DNA of 64,000 nt from Sinonovacula constricta. Lineage: Eukaryota; Mollusca; Bivalvia; Cardiida; Solecurtidae. Of this stretch, positions 12,413-22,138 are shown one piece after another. Position 1 is the first letter of the stretch. Every line of letters starts with the position of its first letter. The stretch is taken from NCBI GenBank assembly GCA_007844125.1, contig CM017557.1:59239514-59303513 (forward strand). Reading direction: 5' to 3'. The notes below the pieces were generated by a model, which searched no databases, was not told the origin of the DNA, and saw only the letters and a program-made list of their open reading frames with translations. The position numbers and the translations under genes were made by a program.

Positions 12413-13689
12413 CATACTAGATTAACTCATTCATATCTTTTAAGAAGAGAAGTACAACCTGAATGTGTTCTTTGCTAGGAACCACTGACAGTGACCCATA
12501 TTTTAATTGTATTGACACAGATAATGTTCGGTCTAAGTATTTTAATATCAGTTACATGTACTTTTCTTTTTAAAGGTGTCTAATTCTAAGCTTGTTTGCT
12601 TCCTGACCAAGATTGGTATTCTTAAAAACTTTAACTGTTTATTATACTTACCTGTTTTCTATTATATTTCACATTATTTTAACTTTATAGATTTCTACTT
12701 AAGTATTTTCACTTTAACCTTACTATATTCAATTTATGTTAAACTTCACTGTATTTGGCGCCGTATGACCTATTAAGTGTCGGTGTGCCGTAAAACCCAA
12801 AATACATAAACATAAAACAGCCATGTTAATCAACACTATATGTCAAGGATAACCCAAACAAGAGTCAGAATAGACACTTATTTCCATTGTGGTCCTTGAA
12901 ATCCTTTTTTGTTGTTTATTCTTAACTTGTAATGAATGAATTGAAGCTTTAACACATAGTGTAGATCAAGATCTGAGAGTAGCGTCTGATTAGAATCTTC
13001 ACGTCTTGCTGCTGAGTCTCTTTTTTTTTTTTTCAATTACACATGCTTGTAGCTGTAAAGAGATAAAGTATAATTATATAAAAATGTCAAAGTGAAAAAG
13101 CAGGAAGAAAAAAAATTGACCACACATGCCCATACCAGGATCGAACCCCCAACCCCCAGTTATGATGCTTTTTATCCCTAATTTTGATACCCTTTAATTG
13201 GAGGTGCAGCATTACATTTGCTCAACTTTAAAAAAGGTTGTGCGGTTTAATGTATTCTTATAATTTTAAAGGTTCATGTGTGTATAGTTGTTTGTGTAAG
13301 GGACAATAAAATATTTTTTATCATGCTCTTTTACTAGATATCCATGGTTCTAATCTAGCAAATAATTTTATTTTTAAACTTAACTTGATAAAAATTTTAC
13401 TTAAGCATACATTTTTTTAATATTGTGCTATACTTTTGACTTAACATTCTTCTCAAGGGGGATAGATAGACTTGTGATTTCATTCCATTTCAATATTTAA
13501 CTCTGTAAGCTATATAACAGTTTCCTGTCTTCTTAAAATAGTGTAGGGTTCAGATCATAAAGGCCTCTAAAAGAGCTTTCTGATCAAGGTCAGTTTTTAA
13601 ATTTTATTTATAAATGAAATATACCCAAAAACTTGTATTCTATATTTAGACAGGAGGAAAAACTTTCAAAAATCATACTGAACACTGCA
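12413..13689. other. AT-rich spacer with two repeat fragments
   Basis: At 12957-13020 there is a fragment of the foldback family (TAGTGTAGATCAAGATCTG ... GCTGCTGAGTCTC) also seen at 15480-16325 and 17841-18130. At 13105-13160 a minus-strand tRNA-like piece shows CAGGATCGAACCCCC, the complement of a B box. The remainder is unique AT-rich sequence. I searched it for the missing exon preceding 14274 and did not find one. Confidence 0.5.
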
Positions 13690-13845
13690 TGAGTAAAAGT
13701 GCATTTGTTATTATTATATAAACAAAGAAGAAAGTTATCAGTTTCCAAAAAGGGGGATTTCTAAAAATGACCATGTGAAACACCCATCATTATAGTTTTG
13801 AACCTTAAAGTGGGAGTCTCCCTCCAAAAGGGGGAGAGTTCAATT
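13690..13845 (-). repeat. Dispersed repeat G, inverted copy
   Basis: It shares AAAGTGGGAGTCTCCCTCCA and the ATATAAACAAAGA...GTTTCC segments, in reverse complement, with the copies at 18578-18745 and 31128-31335. Confidence 0.6.
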
Positions 13846-13929
13846 GTATGTATATCCCCTTACAACAGAGTATGGGACGGGGGTATTCTCTAGAATCAAG
13901 GTTGGTCCTTCCATCTGTTTATAGATCAT

Positions 13930-13996
13930 TTGGTCTATCTGTGTGTCTGTCCATCTGTCTGTCTTTGTCTATCTGTCTGTCTGTCCATCTGTTGAC
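13930..13996. repeat. Simple repeat (TCTG)n
   Basis: Degenerate run of TCTGTCTGTC and CCATCTGTC units. Confidence 0.8.
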
Positions 13997-14273
13997 ACAA
14001 TTTTGTCTGTGCTTCTTGTCCTTGCATCATTTTTTATGAAACTTCACAATTATCTTGAATATCATGGGAGCCTGTGCACCTGGTCCTGCTATTTTCTTTA
14101 TGATCAATTTTAAATTGTCATTGCCCCTTTTCACAATATTGCAGACAGTGATATAAAAGAGAAATTTTAAACAGGTTATTTGTTATTCATTTGTTACAGT
14201 TCTAGTTTAGTAAGAGCTGTTAACAGAATTACTAGCTTGAATGTCCAAACAATTGTTTTTTATTTCTTTACAG

Positions 14274-14335
14274 GTGTTGGTACCTATATAAAAGAAAAAA
14301 ACAAGAACATCCAGGTGGTGTGTGCTGATCCCCAG
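14274..14335 (+). CDS. Cysteine synthase-like, internal exon (first seen in window)
   Basis: The exon follows a TTTCTTTACAG acceptor and ends CCCAG before GTGTGT. Reading with one base from the previous exon, it encodes (G)VGTYIKEKNKNIQVVCADPQ. This matches the segment after the phosphate-binding GTGGT loop, ending in the strand that carries the conserved ADP(K/Q)GS motif. It enters with two bases completing a codon and leaves at phase 0. Confidence 0.85.
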
Positions 14336-14536
14336 GTGTGTTTTGTTAATGAGTATTTTGTTTGTAACAAAAGAACAGTATGTGGTACTTTCTGAATTTG
14401 TATCAAGAGTAATGTACTGAGACTTTGTAAGACCAATTAATGTTGGACAGCAACAATAATCATTCATGTATTATTCTGGAATAATCAAGATAAGTACTTT
14501 CTGAATTATGAAAAAATAGATAAATTTGTTATTTTT

Positions 14537-15158
14537 AGCTCACCTGAGCACATTATGCTCAAGGTAAACTTTTCTAATACCCCTTTATCCATGGTGTGAC
14601 ATTCATGGTGCGTCATCAACAGTTTGTTGTGAACACACTAAAAGCTTGAGTTTTTATCCAGTCTTTTACCAAACTTGGTCAGAATGTTTGTCTGTTCAGT
14701 GAGTTCATAACTTTGTCACATGAGGTCAGGAACTAGGTCACTAGGTCATATTTTAGAAAAACCTTGTGAACACACTAGCGGCCATATTTATAGCCCAATC
14801 TTCACTATACTTGGCCTGAATGTTAGCCTGCATAAAATCTTGGATGAGTTTATAACTGGCTCATGTAGGGTTAAAAGGTAGGTAAAATCTTAGAAAAACC
14901 AGTCAACATGCCAGAGGCCACAGTTTTGGCCCTATCTTTAACAAACTCGTCCATAATGTTTTGGATGTAAAGTCTTGGATGAGTTTGTTACTGGGTCATG
15001 TAGGGTTAAAAAGTAGGTCACTTTGACAAATCTAAGAAAAACCATGTGAACATGCAAGGGGTCACCTTTATGGCCCAATATTCCCCAGATATGAGCCTTA
15101 TAAAAGCCAGTGTCTTCAGGTGAGCGATTGAGGGCCATCATTACCCTCTTGTTTTAAA
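14537..15158. mobile_element. TIR element E (AGCTCACCTGAGC ends), intronic
   Basis: It begins AGCTCACCTGAGC and ends CTTCAGGTGAGCGATTGAGG, giving short imperfect inverted termini. Internally, ACCAAACTTGGTCAGAATGT, GTGAACACACTAGCGGCCA and GGTCACTAGGTCA phrases recur at roughly 150-bp intervals. A second copy in the same orientation is at 28931-29545. No ORF. It is a non-autonomous element of a type I recall as common in bivalve genomes. Confidence 0.75.
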
Positions 15159-15479
15159 TGCTTTTGCTTTTTTTTTCATTTTGCCATATCAAATATAGAG
15201 TTAATGAAAAGTGCCTATTTTATAAATCAATGTTTAGTTTTACTTAGTATTAATAATAAAAAATTCACAAAGTTAGACAGGAAATTTTAATTTTAAAGTT
15301 TGATCAACTACAATTCAGCATGTTATGAAACATAACTTATGTAACAATGAAATGTCTCTTTCCATCTACATCATCAGAAGATTCTGTCTTGAAATGATGA
15401 TGAGTGGATTAACCCTTGGTTTGCTACATTTTGTTAAAAACCCATGCTCATGGGGTTTTATTGCTTTAATATAATATAT
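15159..15479. other. Intronic spacer, nothing recognised
   Basis: AT-rich intron sequence between element E and the tandem array; no shared repeat or exon-like segment seen. Confidence 0.4.
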
Positions 15480-16325
15480 GTTACATGTCAGGGTTAATAT
15501 ACTTAATAAACAGAGAATGAGCAGGTTATAGTGTAGATCCTGATCACACAGCTCCCAGCAGGGATATATATATATATGTTACATGTCAGGGTTGATATAC
15601 TTAATAAACAGAGAATGAGCAGGTTATAGTGTAGATCCTGATCACACAGCTCCCAGCAGGGATATATATATATGTTACATGTCAGGGTTGATATACTTAA
15701 TAAACAGGGAATGAGCAGGTGATAGTGTAGATCCTGATCAGACAGCTCCCAGCAGGGATATATATATATGTTACATGTCAGGGTGGATATACTTAATAAA
15801 CAGAGAATGAGCAGGTTATAGTGTAGATCCTGATTACACAGCTCCCAGCAGGGATATATATATGTTACATGTCAGGGTTGATATACTTAATAAACAGGGA
15901 ATGAGCTGGTTATAGTGTAGATCCTGATCACACAGCTCCCAGCAGGGATATATATATATGTTACATGTCAGGGTGGATATACTTAATAAACAGAGAATGA
16001 GCAGGTTATAGTGTAGATCCTGATCACACAGCTTCCAGCAGGGATATATATATATGTTACATGTCAGGGTTGATATACTTAATAAACAGAGAATGAGCAG
16101 GTTATAGTGTAGATCCTGATCACACAGCTCCCAGCAGGGATATATATATATGTTACATGTCAGGGTTGATATACTTAATAAACAGGGAATGAGCAGGTTA
16201 TAGTGTAGATCCTGATCACACAGCTCCCAGCAGGGATATATATATGTGACATGTCAGGGTTGATATACTTTATAAGCAGAGACTGAGCAGGTTATATTGT
16301 AGATCCTGATCACACAGCAGGGATA
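15480..16325 (+). repeat. 94-97-bp tandem array in intron, about 8-9 copies
   Basis: Units run TTACATGTCAGGGTTGATAT, ACTTAATAAACAGAGAATGA, GCAGGTTATAGTGTAGATCC, TGATCACACAGCTCCCAGCA, then GGGATATATATA of variable (TA)n length. Starts of TGTCAGGG fall at 15487, 15584, 15680, 15776 and 15870. The same unit occurs in reverse orientation at 17841-18130 in the same intron. Confidence 0.95.
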
Positions 16326-16824
16326 TATAATGAAAATGAAAACACTGTAATGGTAAATGTGTATATACATTAGAGTAAGAAAAAGTTTCTTTGTTGAAGA
16401 ATGGTGTATTGTTATTTATGTGGAAATTTTTTATTTTAAATGAAATATCTTAATATTTCTGAAATAATAGAAATAGAACTGAAAAATGACCATTTTTACT
16501 GATCACAATTGCCAATTTTAAGAGTTACTTAACAATGGAATAATAATTGTCCTAATTATGCATATTCATTAGTTTAATGAAGTTTTTTCTAATTGGAAAG
16601 TATTGTTAAGAAATGATTGACTGTGTTGGATGATTATCTTTGTAATTAAGTAATTAACTTAATTTCATATTGTTCCTTATATGTAAAGAAAAATTGATGA
16701 AGACTGATATAGAAATAATTCAAAAATTAAATAATGTAATTTATATGCAAATAGATTATTATCATTACTATATCAGAAAATGTTTTAGTAAGATAAAATA
16801 CTGCTACCCAAAGTTCACAGTTGG
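16326..16824. other. Intronic spacer, nothing recognised
   Basis: AT-rich; the short frame at 16670-16864 has no recognisable motif. Confidence 0.4.
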
Positions 16825-17045
16825 TGTTTGTGGTCAAGTGGTTAAGATGTTAGTCTCCAGATAGGAGGGTCCCAGGTTCGAACCCTGAAACTGACCACGT
16901 GATATTACTTCTTGAGCGAGACTTTTTACTGCAAATTGCTCCAGGTACTAAGTACCTGAGTACTGGCTCTACCCAGGAAGTGGGCAGTCTAGAGTGATTA
17001 ATAGAGGTTGAAAGAACTTGTTTCCCAATCGACTATTAAATAAAT
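16825..17045 (+). mobile_element. SINE family D (tRNA-Leu-like head)
   Basis: It has an A-box-like GTGGTCAAGTGGTTAAGATG and a B-box-like CCAGGTTCGAACCCTG, followed by a body with CTTCTTGAGCGAGACTTTTT, GCTCCAGGTACTAAGTACC and AGTGATTAATAGAGGTTGAA. The long conserved-looking body and poor acceptor pairing argue for a SINE, not a tRNA gene. Only one copy was seen here. Confidence 0.65.
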
Positions 17046-17142
17046 AGGTTTAGAAATAAGTCCACAAGATCTAGGTTCAGTATTTGGCTTGCATGTATGT
17101 CCTTGTCTAGTGCTATTTCAAATTTTAATACATGTACATGTT

Positions 17143-17370
17143 AAAAATGGTAGTGGTATAGCTTCCTTGCTAACACTCAAGCAAATATAAGGGTAGTTCC
17201 ACAACTGGTTGGCCCAGTGTCAGGATAATGTGACTGGGTGTGGTATCATACCAGGTGTTCACGGCATGCTATACACAGTGAAGGCAGCACTATATCTGCT
17301 TCGAGTCTCCAGATAACTGAAATACTGTTGGTGGGACGATAAACCCAATAAACAAACAAACAAACAAACA
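17143..17370 (+). mobile_element. SINE family A copy, 5'-truncated
   Basis: It starts at TTAAAAATGGTAGTGGTATA and runs through ACTGGTTGGCCCAGTGTCAG to GACGATAAACCCAATAAACA and (AAAC)n. The tRNA-like head is absent. Confidence 0.9.
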
Positions 17371-17502
17371 TGTTCATGTTGTAAATTCCCATTAATCTAA
17401 GTCATATTTGAGTATTAAACATCTTTGGTAATATGTAACAAAGTCCCTTGCATGCTCTTTATTGAAACTTTTAGCCTGCTATTCACTTATTTATATATAT
17501 AC

Positions 17503-17815
17503 TGGCCCTGGTAGCGCAGTCGGTAGAGCGTGGGCTCCAGGTTCAAGAGGCCGCAGGTTCGATCCAAGGTCATACCATACCAAGGTCATTATAAATGGTA
17601 CTGGTTTAGCTCCCATGCTAATGCTCAAGCAAATATAAGGGTAGTTCAACGACTGGTTTGCCCAGTGTAAGGATAATGTGACTGGGTGTGGTATCATGCC
17701 AGGTGTTCAAAGCATGTTATACACAGTGAAGGCAGCACTTTATCTGCTTCAAGTGGACACCTTCTCCAGATAACTAAAATACTGTTTTTGGGACGATAAA
17801 CCCATTAAACAAACA
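17503..17815 (+). mobile_element. SINE family A copy, near full length
   Basis: Head CTGGCCCTGGTAGCGCAGTC with CAGGTTCGATCCAAGG, body as in 27634-27955, tail GACGATAAACCCATTAAACA. It lies about 130 bp behind the previous copy in the same orientation. Confidence 0.9.
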
Positions 17816-17840
17816 GACATATTTATAAGGCTTAAGCAAT

Positions 17841-18130
17841 TAGTGTAGATCCAGATCTGCCTGCTCCCTGCTAGGAGCTGTCTGATCTACACTATTTGCT
17901 GCTCAGTTTCTGTTTATAAGTATATCAACCCTGACATGTAACATATATATATCCCTGCTGGGAGCTGTCTAATCAGGATCTACACTATTTCCTGCTTAGT
18001 CTCTGTTTATAAGTATATCAACCCTGACATGTAACATATATATATCCCTGCTGGGAGCTGTCTAATCAGGATCTACACTATTTCCTGCTCAGTCTCTGTT
18101 TATAACTATATCAACTCTTATGTGCAACAT
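17841..18130 (-). repeat. Foldback element and inverted copies of the 94-97-bp array unit
   Basis: TAGTGTAGATC at 17841-17851 and GATCTACACTA at 17884-17894 form perfect 11-bp inverted arms around a 32-bp spacer. They are followed by about three units that are the reverse complement of the 15480-16325 array (ATCAACCCTGACATGTAACA, TATATCCCTGCTGGGAGCTG). The two arrays could pair over several hundred bases in the pre-mRNA. Confidence 0.9.
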
Positions 18131-18212
18131 ATATAATATTAAAGTATAGAATGCTAAGAAATAAGCATGGGTTTTCAACAAAATGTTGTAAGCTAATGAT
18201 TAAGAACCCTTT

Positions 18213-18415
18213 AGGGGCGCCCATGGCATAGTGGTAGATTCGCTGACTTGTAAATCCTCTGACTGCTTAGTCTCTCACCTTGTAGGAAAGTCATCCAGCT
18301 GACTTGCGGTGTGCCAGAGATTCTACCCAGACATTTGACTAGGGTCTTCCTCCACCAAAATAGCTGGAAGTTGCTATAATGATCATGATTGGCCACTGCA
18401 ATGTATGAAAAATAA
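18213..18415 (+). mobile_element. SINE family C copy
   Basis: Head GGCGCCCATGGCATAGTGGT, then GACTTGTAAATCCTCTGACT, CCAGCTGACTTGCGGTGTGC, TTCTACCCAGACATTTGACT, GGGTCTTCCTCCACCAAAAT, AGCTGGAAGTTGCTATAATG and CACTGCAATGTATG at the 3' end. Confidence 0.9.
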
Positions 18416-18577
18416 AATTCTTTTAAGAGACAGTAAGAATTTGACCAAAAATTTGGATCTCAAACCCATACAGTAATTTCATTTGTTTTGCAGCATAATG
18501 ATAATTCTGTTAAAATAAAAGTCTACACAATCCATAGGGCTGTTATTGCCTGGATGAATTATGTATATGCTATATTT

Positions 18578-18745
18578 TATACATGTGAACTTTCTTGCTT
18601 TTGGAGGGAGACTCCCTCTTTTAAGGTTAAAAATTATTTGAAAATGAGGGATAGCTTCCTTCTTTGTTCATATGACAATAACAAATCTCCCACTTTGCAA
18701 GTGATTATATATCCAATTTTTACCTCAGAAAAAGTTCACATATAT
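18578..18745 (+). repeat. Dispersed repeat G with short inverted ends
   Basis: It opens with ATACATGTGAACTTTC and closes with AAAAGTTCACATATATT, giving short inverted termini. Internally, GGAGGGAGACTCCCTC and AACAAATCTCCCACTTTGCA are shared with 31128-31335 and, inverted, 13690-13845. Confidence 0.7.
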
Positions 18746-18904
18746 TATACTGATATGCTGTGGTTATAAACTTGTTTGGGGTTGTTGTTGGTTTATACTT
18801 TGCAAGGACGCAATTATGGTCCTACTAGCAACATTCAGCAGATGTGGTTGAACAAAGATTCCAGACCAATGTCTGGGTAAATCCATTGGCACAGAAACAC
18901 CTAA

Positions 18905-18990
18905 CATAATCCTGATGAAGACCTAGTTGGTCAAAACCAGTAGATTTAATAAAATCCCTTTATATTATCTGATTTTGGTCGTGTATTCCA
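18905..18990. other. Possible retroelement 3'-end remnant with CTGATGA motif
   Basis: CCTGATGAAGACCTAGTTGG is followed by TCAAAACC, resembling the CTGATGA...(G)AAAC signature found near ends of many non-LTR or Penelope-like elements and in hammerhead cores. The core is imperfect (AAAA where GAAA is expected) and flanks do not clearly pair. Confidence 0.25.
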
Positions 18991-19159
18991 CTGCCTCTCT
19001 ACTTATGTTGTAACTTTTTTACAAGTCAGCACCAAATCCCTTGGCCATCGGTGCACCCTAGAACTGGTGACAAAAGGTCAAGTGACTTGAAATTGAACAT
19101 TGTATTTATGGTTCCCTAGAATTAATTAATTTCAGTTTAAGACAAACATTACATTGCAG

Positions 19160-19318
19160 GGAAGTGTGCTGTACAACTGGTTTAAACATGGTAAACTTGA
19201 GCGCACAGACGGCAGCTCCATCACAGAGGGTATAGGTCAAGGTCGTGTCACAGAGAACATGAAGGGGGCGCCAATAGACGACGCCTTGGCCATCCTAGAT
19301 GCGGATGCTGTTGAAATG
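19160..19318 (+). CDS. Cysteine synthase-like exon, EGIGQ segment
   Basis: This 159-nt exon of 53 codons is phase 0 at both ends, between an ATTGCAG acceptor and a GTAGGT donor. It encodes GSVLYNWFKHGKLERTDGSS, then ITEGIGQGRVTENMKGAP and IDDALAILDADAVEM. GSxLY and the EGIG motif are conserved near the active site of cysteine synthases; ITEGIGQGR with a following APIDDA is typical of the bacterial-type CysK-like subgroup. Confidence 0.92.
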
Positions 19319-20217
19319 GTAGGTGCTGGGGTCATAAGATCATAAATCTATGGTCAGTCCTCAGATTGGTATAATAGAAAGATTGTTTTTTAAAAAACCT
19401 TAAGACCATAGAGAAGAGAACAGAATAGAACACAATTTTCTTCGTAAATAAAGGCCGCCAGCCCAAAATACATATCAATATACATATAATGCTTCTATGA
19501 AAAAGAGTTGTATCAAAATAGCATCTATAAAGCAAAATTGAAAAATACAGTTATCTTTGTTATTTAAGTACATGCGTAACGAGTGCAGAGGTAGAAAAAA
19601 AATGCTTCAAACCAGTCTCGCTGCTGGGTCAACTCTTTAGCGACGCGGTATAAGCGGCTATCCAATTTGCATGATTAAGCAACGGTTACCGTGACCAGTG
19701 CACGGACGGGTGACCGGTGGAAGGCGCTGGCCTGCGTTACACATGCATGCATATAATATTTAATGTTTTAACAATTACATAGTTGTTATAGTGGAGCTTT
19801 ACTGTAATAAAAATAATAGAATACTGTATAATTTTGTAAAGTATGTAACATCTTAAATTCACACTTCATATGTATTTAAAGTATTGCATTAGTCCTTACT
19901 ATTGGACATAAAAGCATTTACTTATGACTAATGTATACACATAATATATGTTAATGCACACATAGTTCAGAGATGCTCTAGGTTGTTGAGCTTATAAGTT
20001 GCAAAGCTACTTAAAATAGTTAAACACCATCATGGTGCTTTCGGTCTCCCAACCAATAAAAAACAATTTTCTTAAGGAAAGCATATTCACAAATAATCAT
20101 GACTGTGGTCAGAGGTTATGTTCTTTTCCATTATTAGGTGTGCTTTTACAAATTTTCTTTTTTGAAAGAAAATAGAAAAAAAAACATCCAAATTTGACCA
20201 AACTTTGACCAGACTGC
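19319..20217. other. Intronic spacer
   Basis: Mostly unique AT-rich intron. A segment at about 19568-19745 is unusually GC-rich and starts ATGCGTAACGAG and ends CTGCGTTACACATG, which may be a small inverted-end repeat. I saw no second copy. Confidence 0.4.
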
Positions 20218-20860
20218 TTTAAAGTTGGTATCCGACAGTTTTTACCTTTTTTTTTTTTTGTCTTCTTTTTTTTTCATCTGGTGCAAACTGGTAGCACAAT
20301 CGGCAGCGTCGGCTCCAGGTACAGCAGGCTCCCAGCTTGATCCCCGGCCTCGACATACCAAAGTAAAAAAAGTGGTAGTAATATAGCTCCCTTGCTAACA
20401 CTCAAACACATATAAGTGTAGTTCCACGACTGGTTGGCCCGGTGTCAGGATAATGTGACTGGGTGTGGTATCATGCCAAGGTGTTCATGGCATGCTATAC
20501 ACAGTGAAGGCAGCACTATAACTGCTTTAAGTCGACACTGTCTCCAGATAACTGAAACACTGTTGGTGGGATGATAAACCCAACAAACAAACAAGCAAAC
20601 ATCTCATGCAACCAAATGAATTGTAGTTACTTGAAAAATTCCTGCGAAATGCTGTTTTTTGGTGCCCTACACCCATGGGAGAAGTAAAAAAAACCACGTC
20701 AAATGTCATTCCAATGTCATATTACATATCAAAGTTAACTATTTTTTTAACTAAAAAATTCACACGACCACTTACTTTTGAGATCACTTTACATAATACT
20801 GGTAATCAGCTCTTATGTTGATATCTATTTAACTGAAATACCCATCGGGATTATTTACAG
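20218..20860 (+). mobile_element. MITE-like family F, split by a SINE
   Basis: The left end TTAAAGTTGGTATCCGACAG matches the TIR of family F (24004-24352). After the SINE at 20280-20600 the family resumes with GTTACTTGAAAAATTCCTGC and GAAATGCTGTTTTTTGGTGC, which align with GTTACCTGAAAAGATCCTGC in the intact copy. The right end is not clear. Confidence 0.65.
20280..20600 (+). mobile_element. SINE family A copy nested in family F
   Basis: Head CTGGTAGCACAATCGGCAGC, body GACATACCAAAGTAAAAAAA, CCACGACTGGTTGGCCCGGT, GGCATGCTATACACAGTGAA, tail GATGATAAACCCAACAAACA. Family F sequence lies on both sides, so this insertion is the younger event. Confidence 0.9.
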
Positions 20861-21104
20861 ATGTGGATGTAATAGACGTTTATTGCCATATATAGAGGAT
20901 CTGGAGTTGTTACATAATACAAACAGTTATTGAATGAGTTCAGGAAAAGGAATAGTAAGCGAGCCTATGTAATGGTTATATTGAAGGGAATCATGTGATA
21001 AATTTTCTGTTTTGTACTTTCTAACAATTAATGGAATGTTATAAACAGCCTTTACTTAAACTTACTTATGAGGTTATGCAGCATTTATGCACTTGTTATT
21101 TATT

Positions 21105-21300
21105 ATGATAACTGCTTAGCCTCACACCGCGTGGGTTTGAGTCCTGTCGGGGCAAAGGACTTAATGTGGGAAGGTCTTCCAGCTGACCTGCGGTGCACCG
21201 GTGGTTCTACCCAGACATTTGTCTGGAGTCTTCCTCCACTAGAACAGCTGAACATCACTATAATGATTATAACTGGTCACTGCAAGGTACCTCAAAAACA
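21105..21300 (+). mobile_element. SINE family C copy, partial head
   Basis: TGGGTTTGAGTCCTGTCGGG (B box), CTTCCAGCTGACCTGCGGTG, GGTGGTTCTACCCAGACATT, GTCTTCCTCCACTAGAACAG, then CACTGCAAGGTACC at the 3' end. Confidence 0.85.
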
Positions 21301-21519
21301 AAAAGGGAAAACTATTATGAACTACTCCTGTTTTTCTGACATTTGTTAATATACTTCACTCCTATTGTGTCTAAAATCCATAAACACAAACATGGAGTGT
21401 GACCTTGATAATGGAAACTTTGTTTATGTGAACATTTTGTGAATATCGATGTAAGTATTTTCTTCTAATAATGAAAAATATGACATCATCTTATACAGCA
21501 TTTTACAAGTGATTTTTAT

Positions 21520-21602
21520 TTATATTTTATTCATTTATTTATTTATTTATTTATCTTATCTATTGATTTATTGATTGATTGATTGCTTGATTGATTGAGA
21601 GT
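21520..21602. repeat. Simple repeat (ATTT)n/(ATTG)n
   Basis: TTTATTTATTTATTTATTTA passes into TTGATTGATTGATTG. Confidence 0.9.
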
Positions 21603-21627
21603 AAATATTGTCAATTTACATTTGGGC

Positions 21628-22138
21628 TTAAAGTTGGTATCCGACAGTTTGGACCAAAAATATTTTCATTAAACTTCTTACTAAACTATTGTTACATATA
21701 CATATCTTACAAAATACTGTTTATTGATGTCATTCACCTGTCTGAAAAGTGTACCGTAATATCACAATCGTCAGTACAAACATTTATTTTCTTTCTGAGC
21801 CACGCTGCACAGTAAGCTATTTTTAAACTGAGAAAAGCATGTGATTACTTACGTTTTAGTTTATCCAAGTCACCTGCTGTGACGTCAATGTCTATTTTTA
21901 GCAGGAATCCCAACCGTTCTTATTTATTTATTATTTATAGATTTAAAAAGAATGAACATTTTAAGTCTTGATTAATGAGTTTTACTGCCCCAAACTTGAG
22001 ACACTGTTGAAAATCGCCAAAGCTTAGACTAAAGTATGTTTTTTTTCTACAGAATTTATGCACAAATTCCCCAAACAGAGGTTGATATTGTTACATATAT
22101 AAGATATAAGCAAACTACTGCATACCACCTTTACAGGT
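21628..22138 (+). mobile_element. MITE-like family F copy
   Basis: Left TTAAAGTTGGTATCCGACAG and right CTGCATACCACCTTTACAGG ends are imperfect inverted repeats. The internal GAGCCACGCTGCACAGTAAG and GTGACGTCAATGTCTATTTT match copies at 24004-24352 and, inverted, 48428-48776. Confidence 0.75.
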
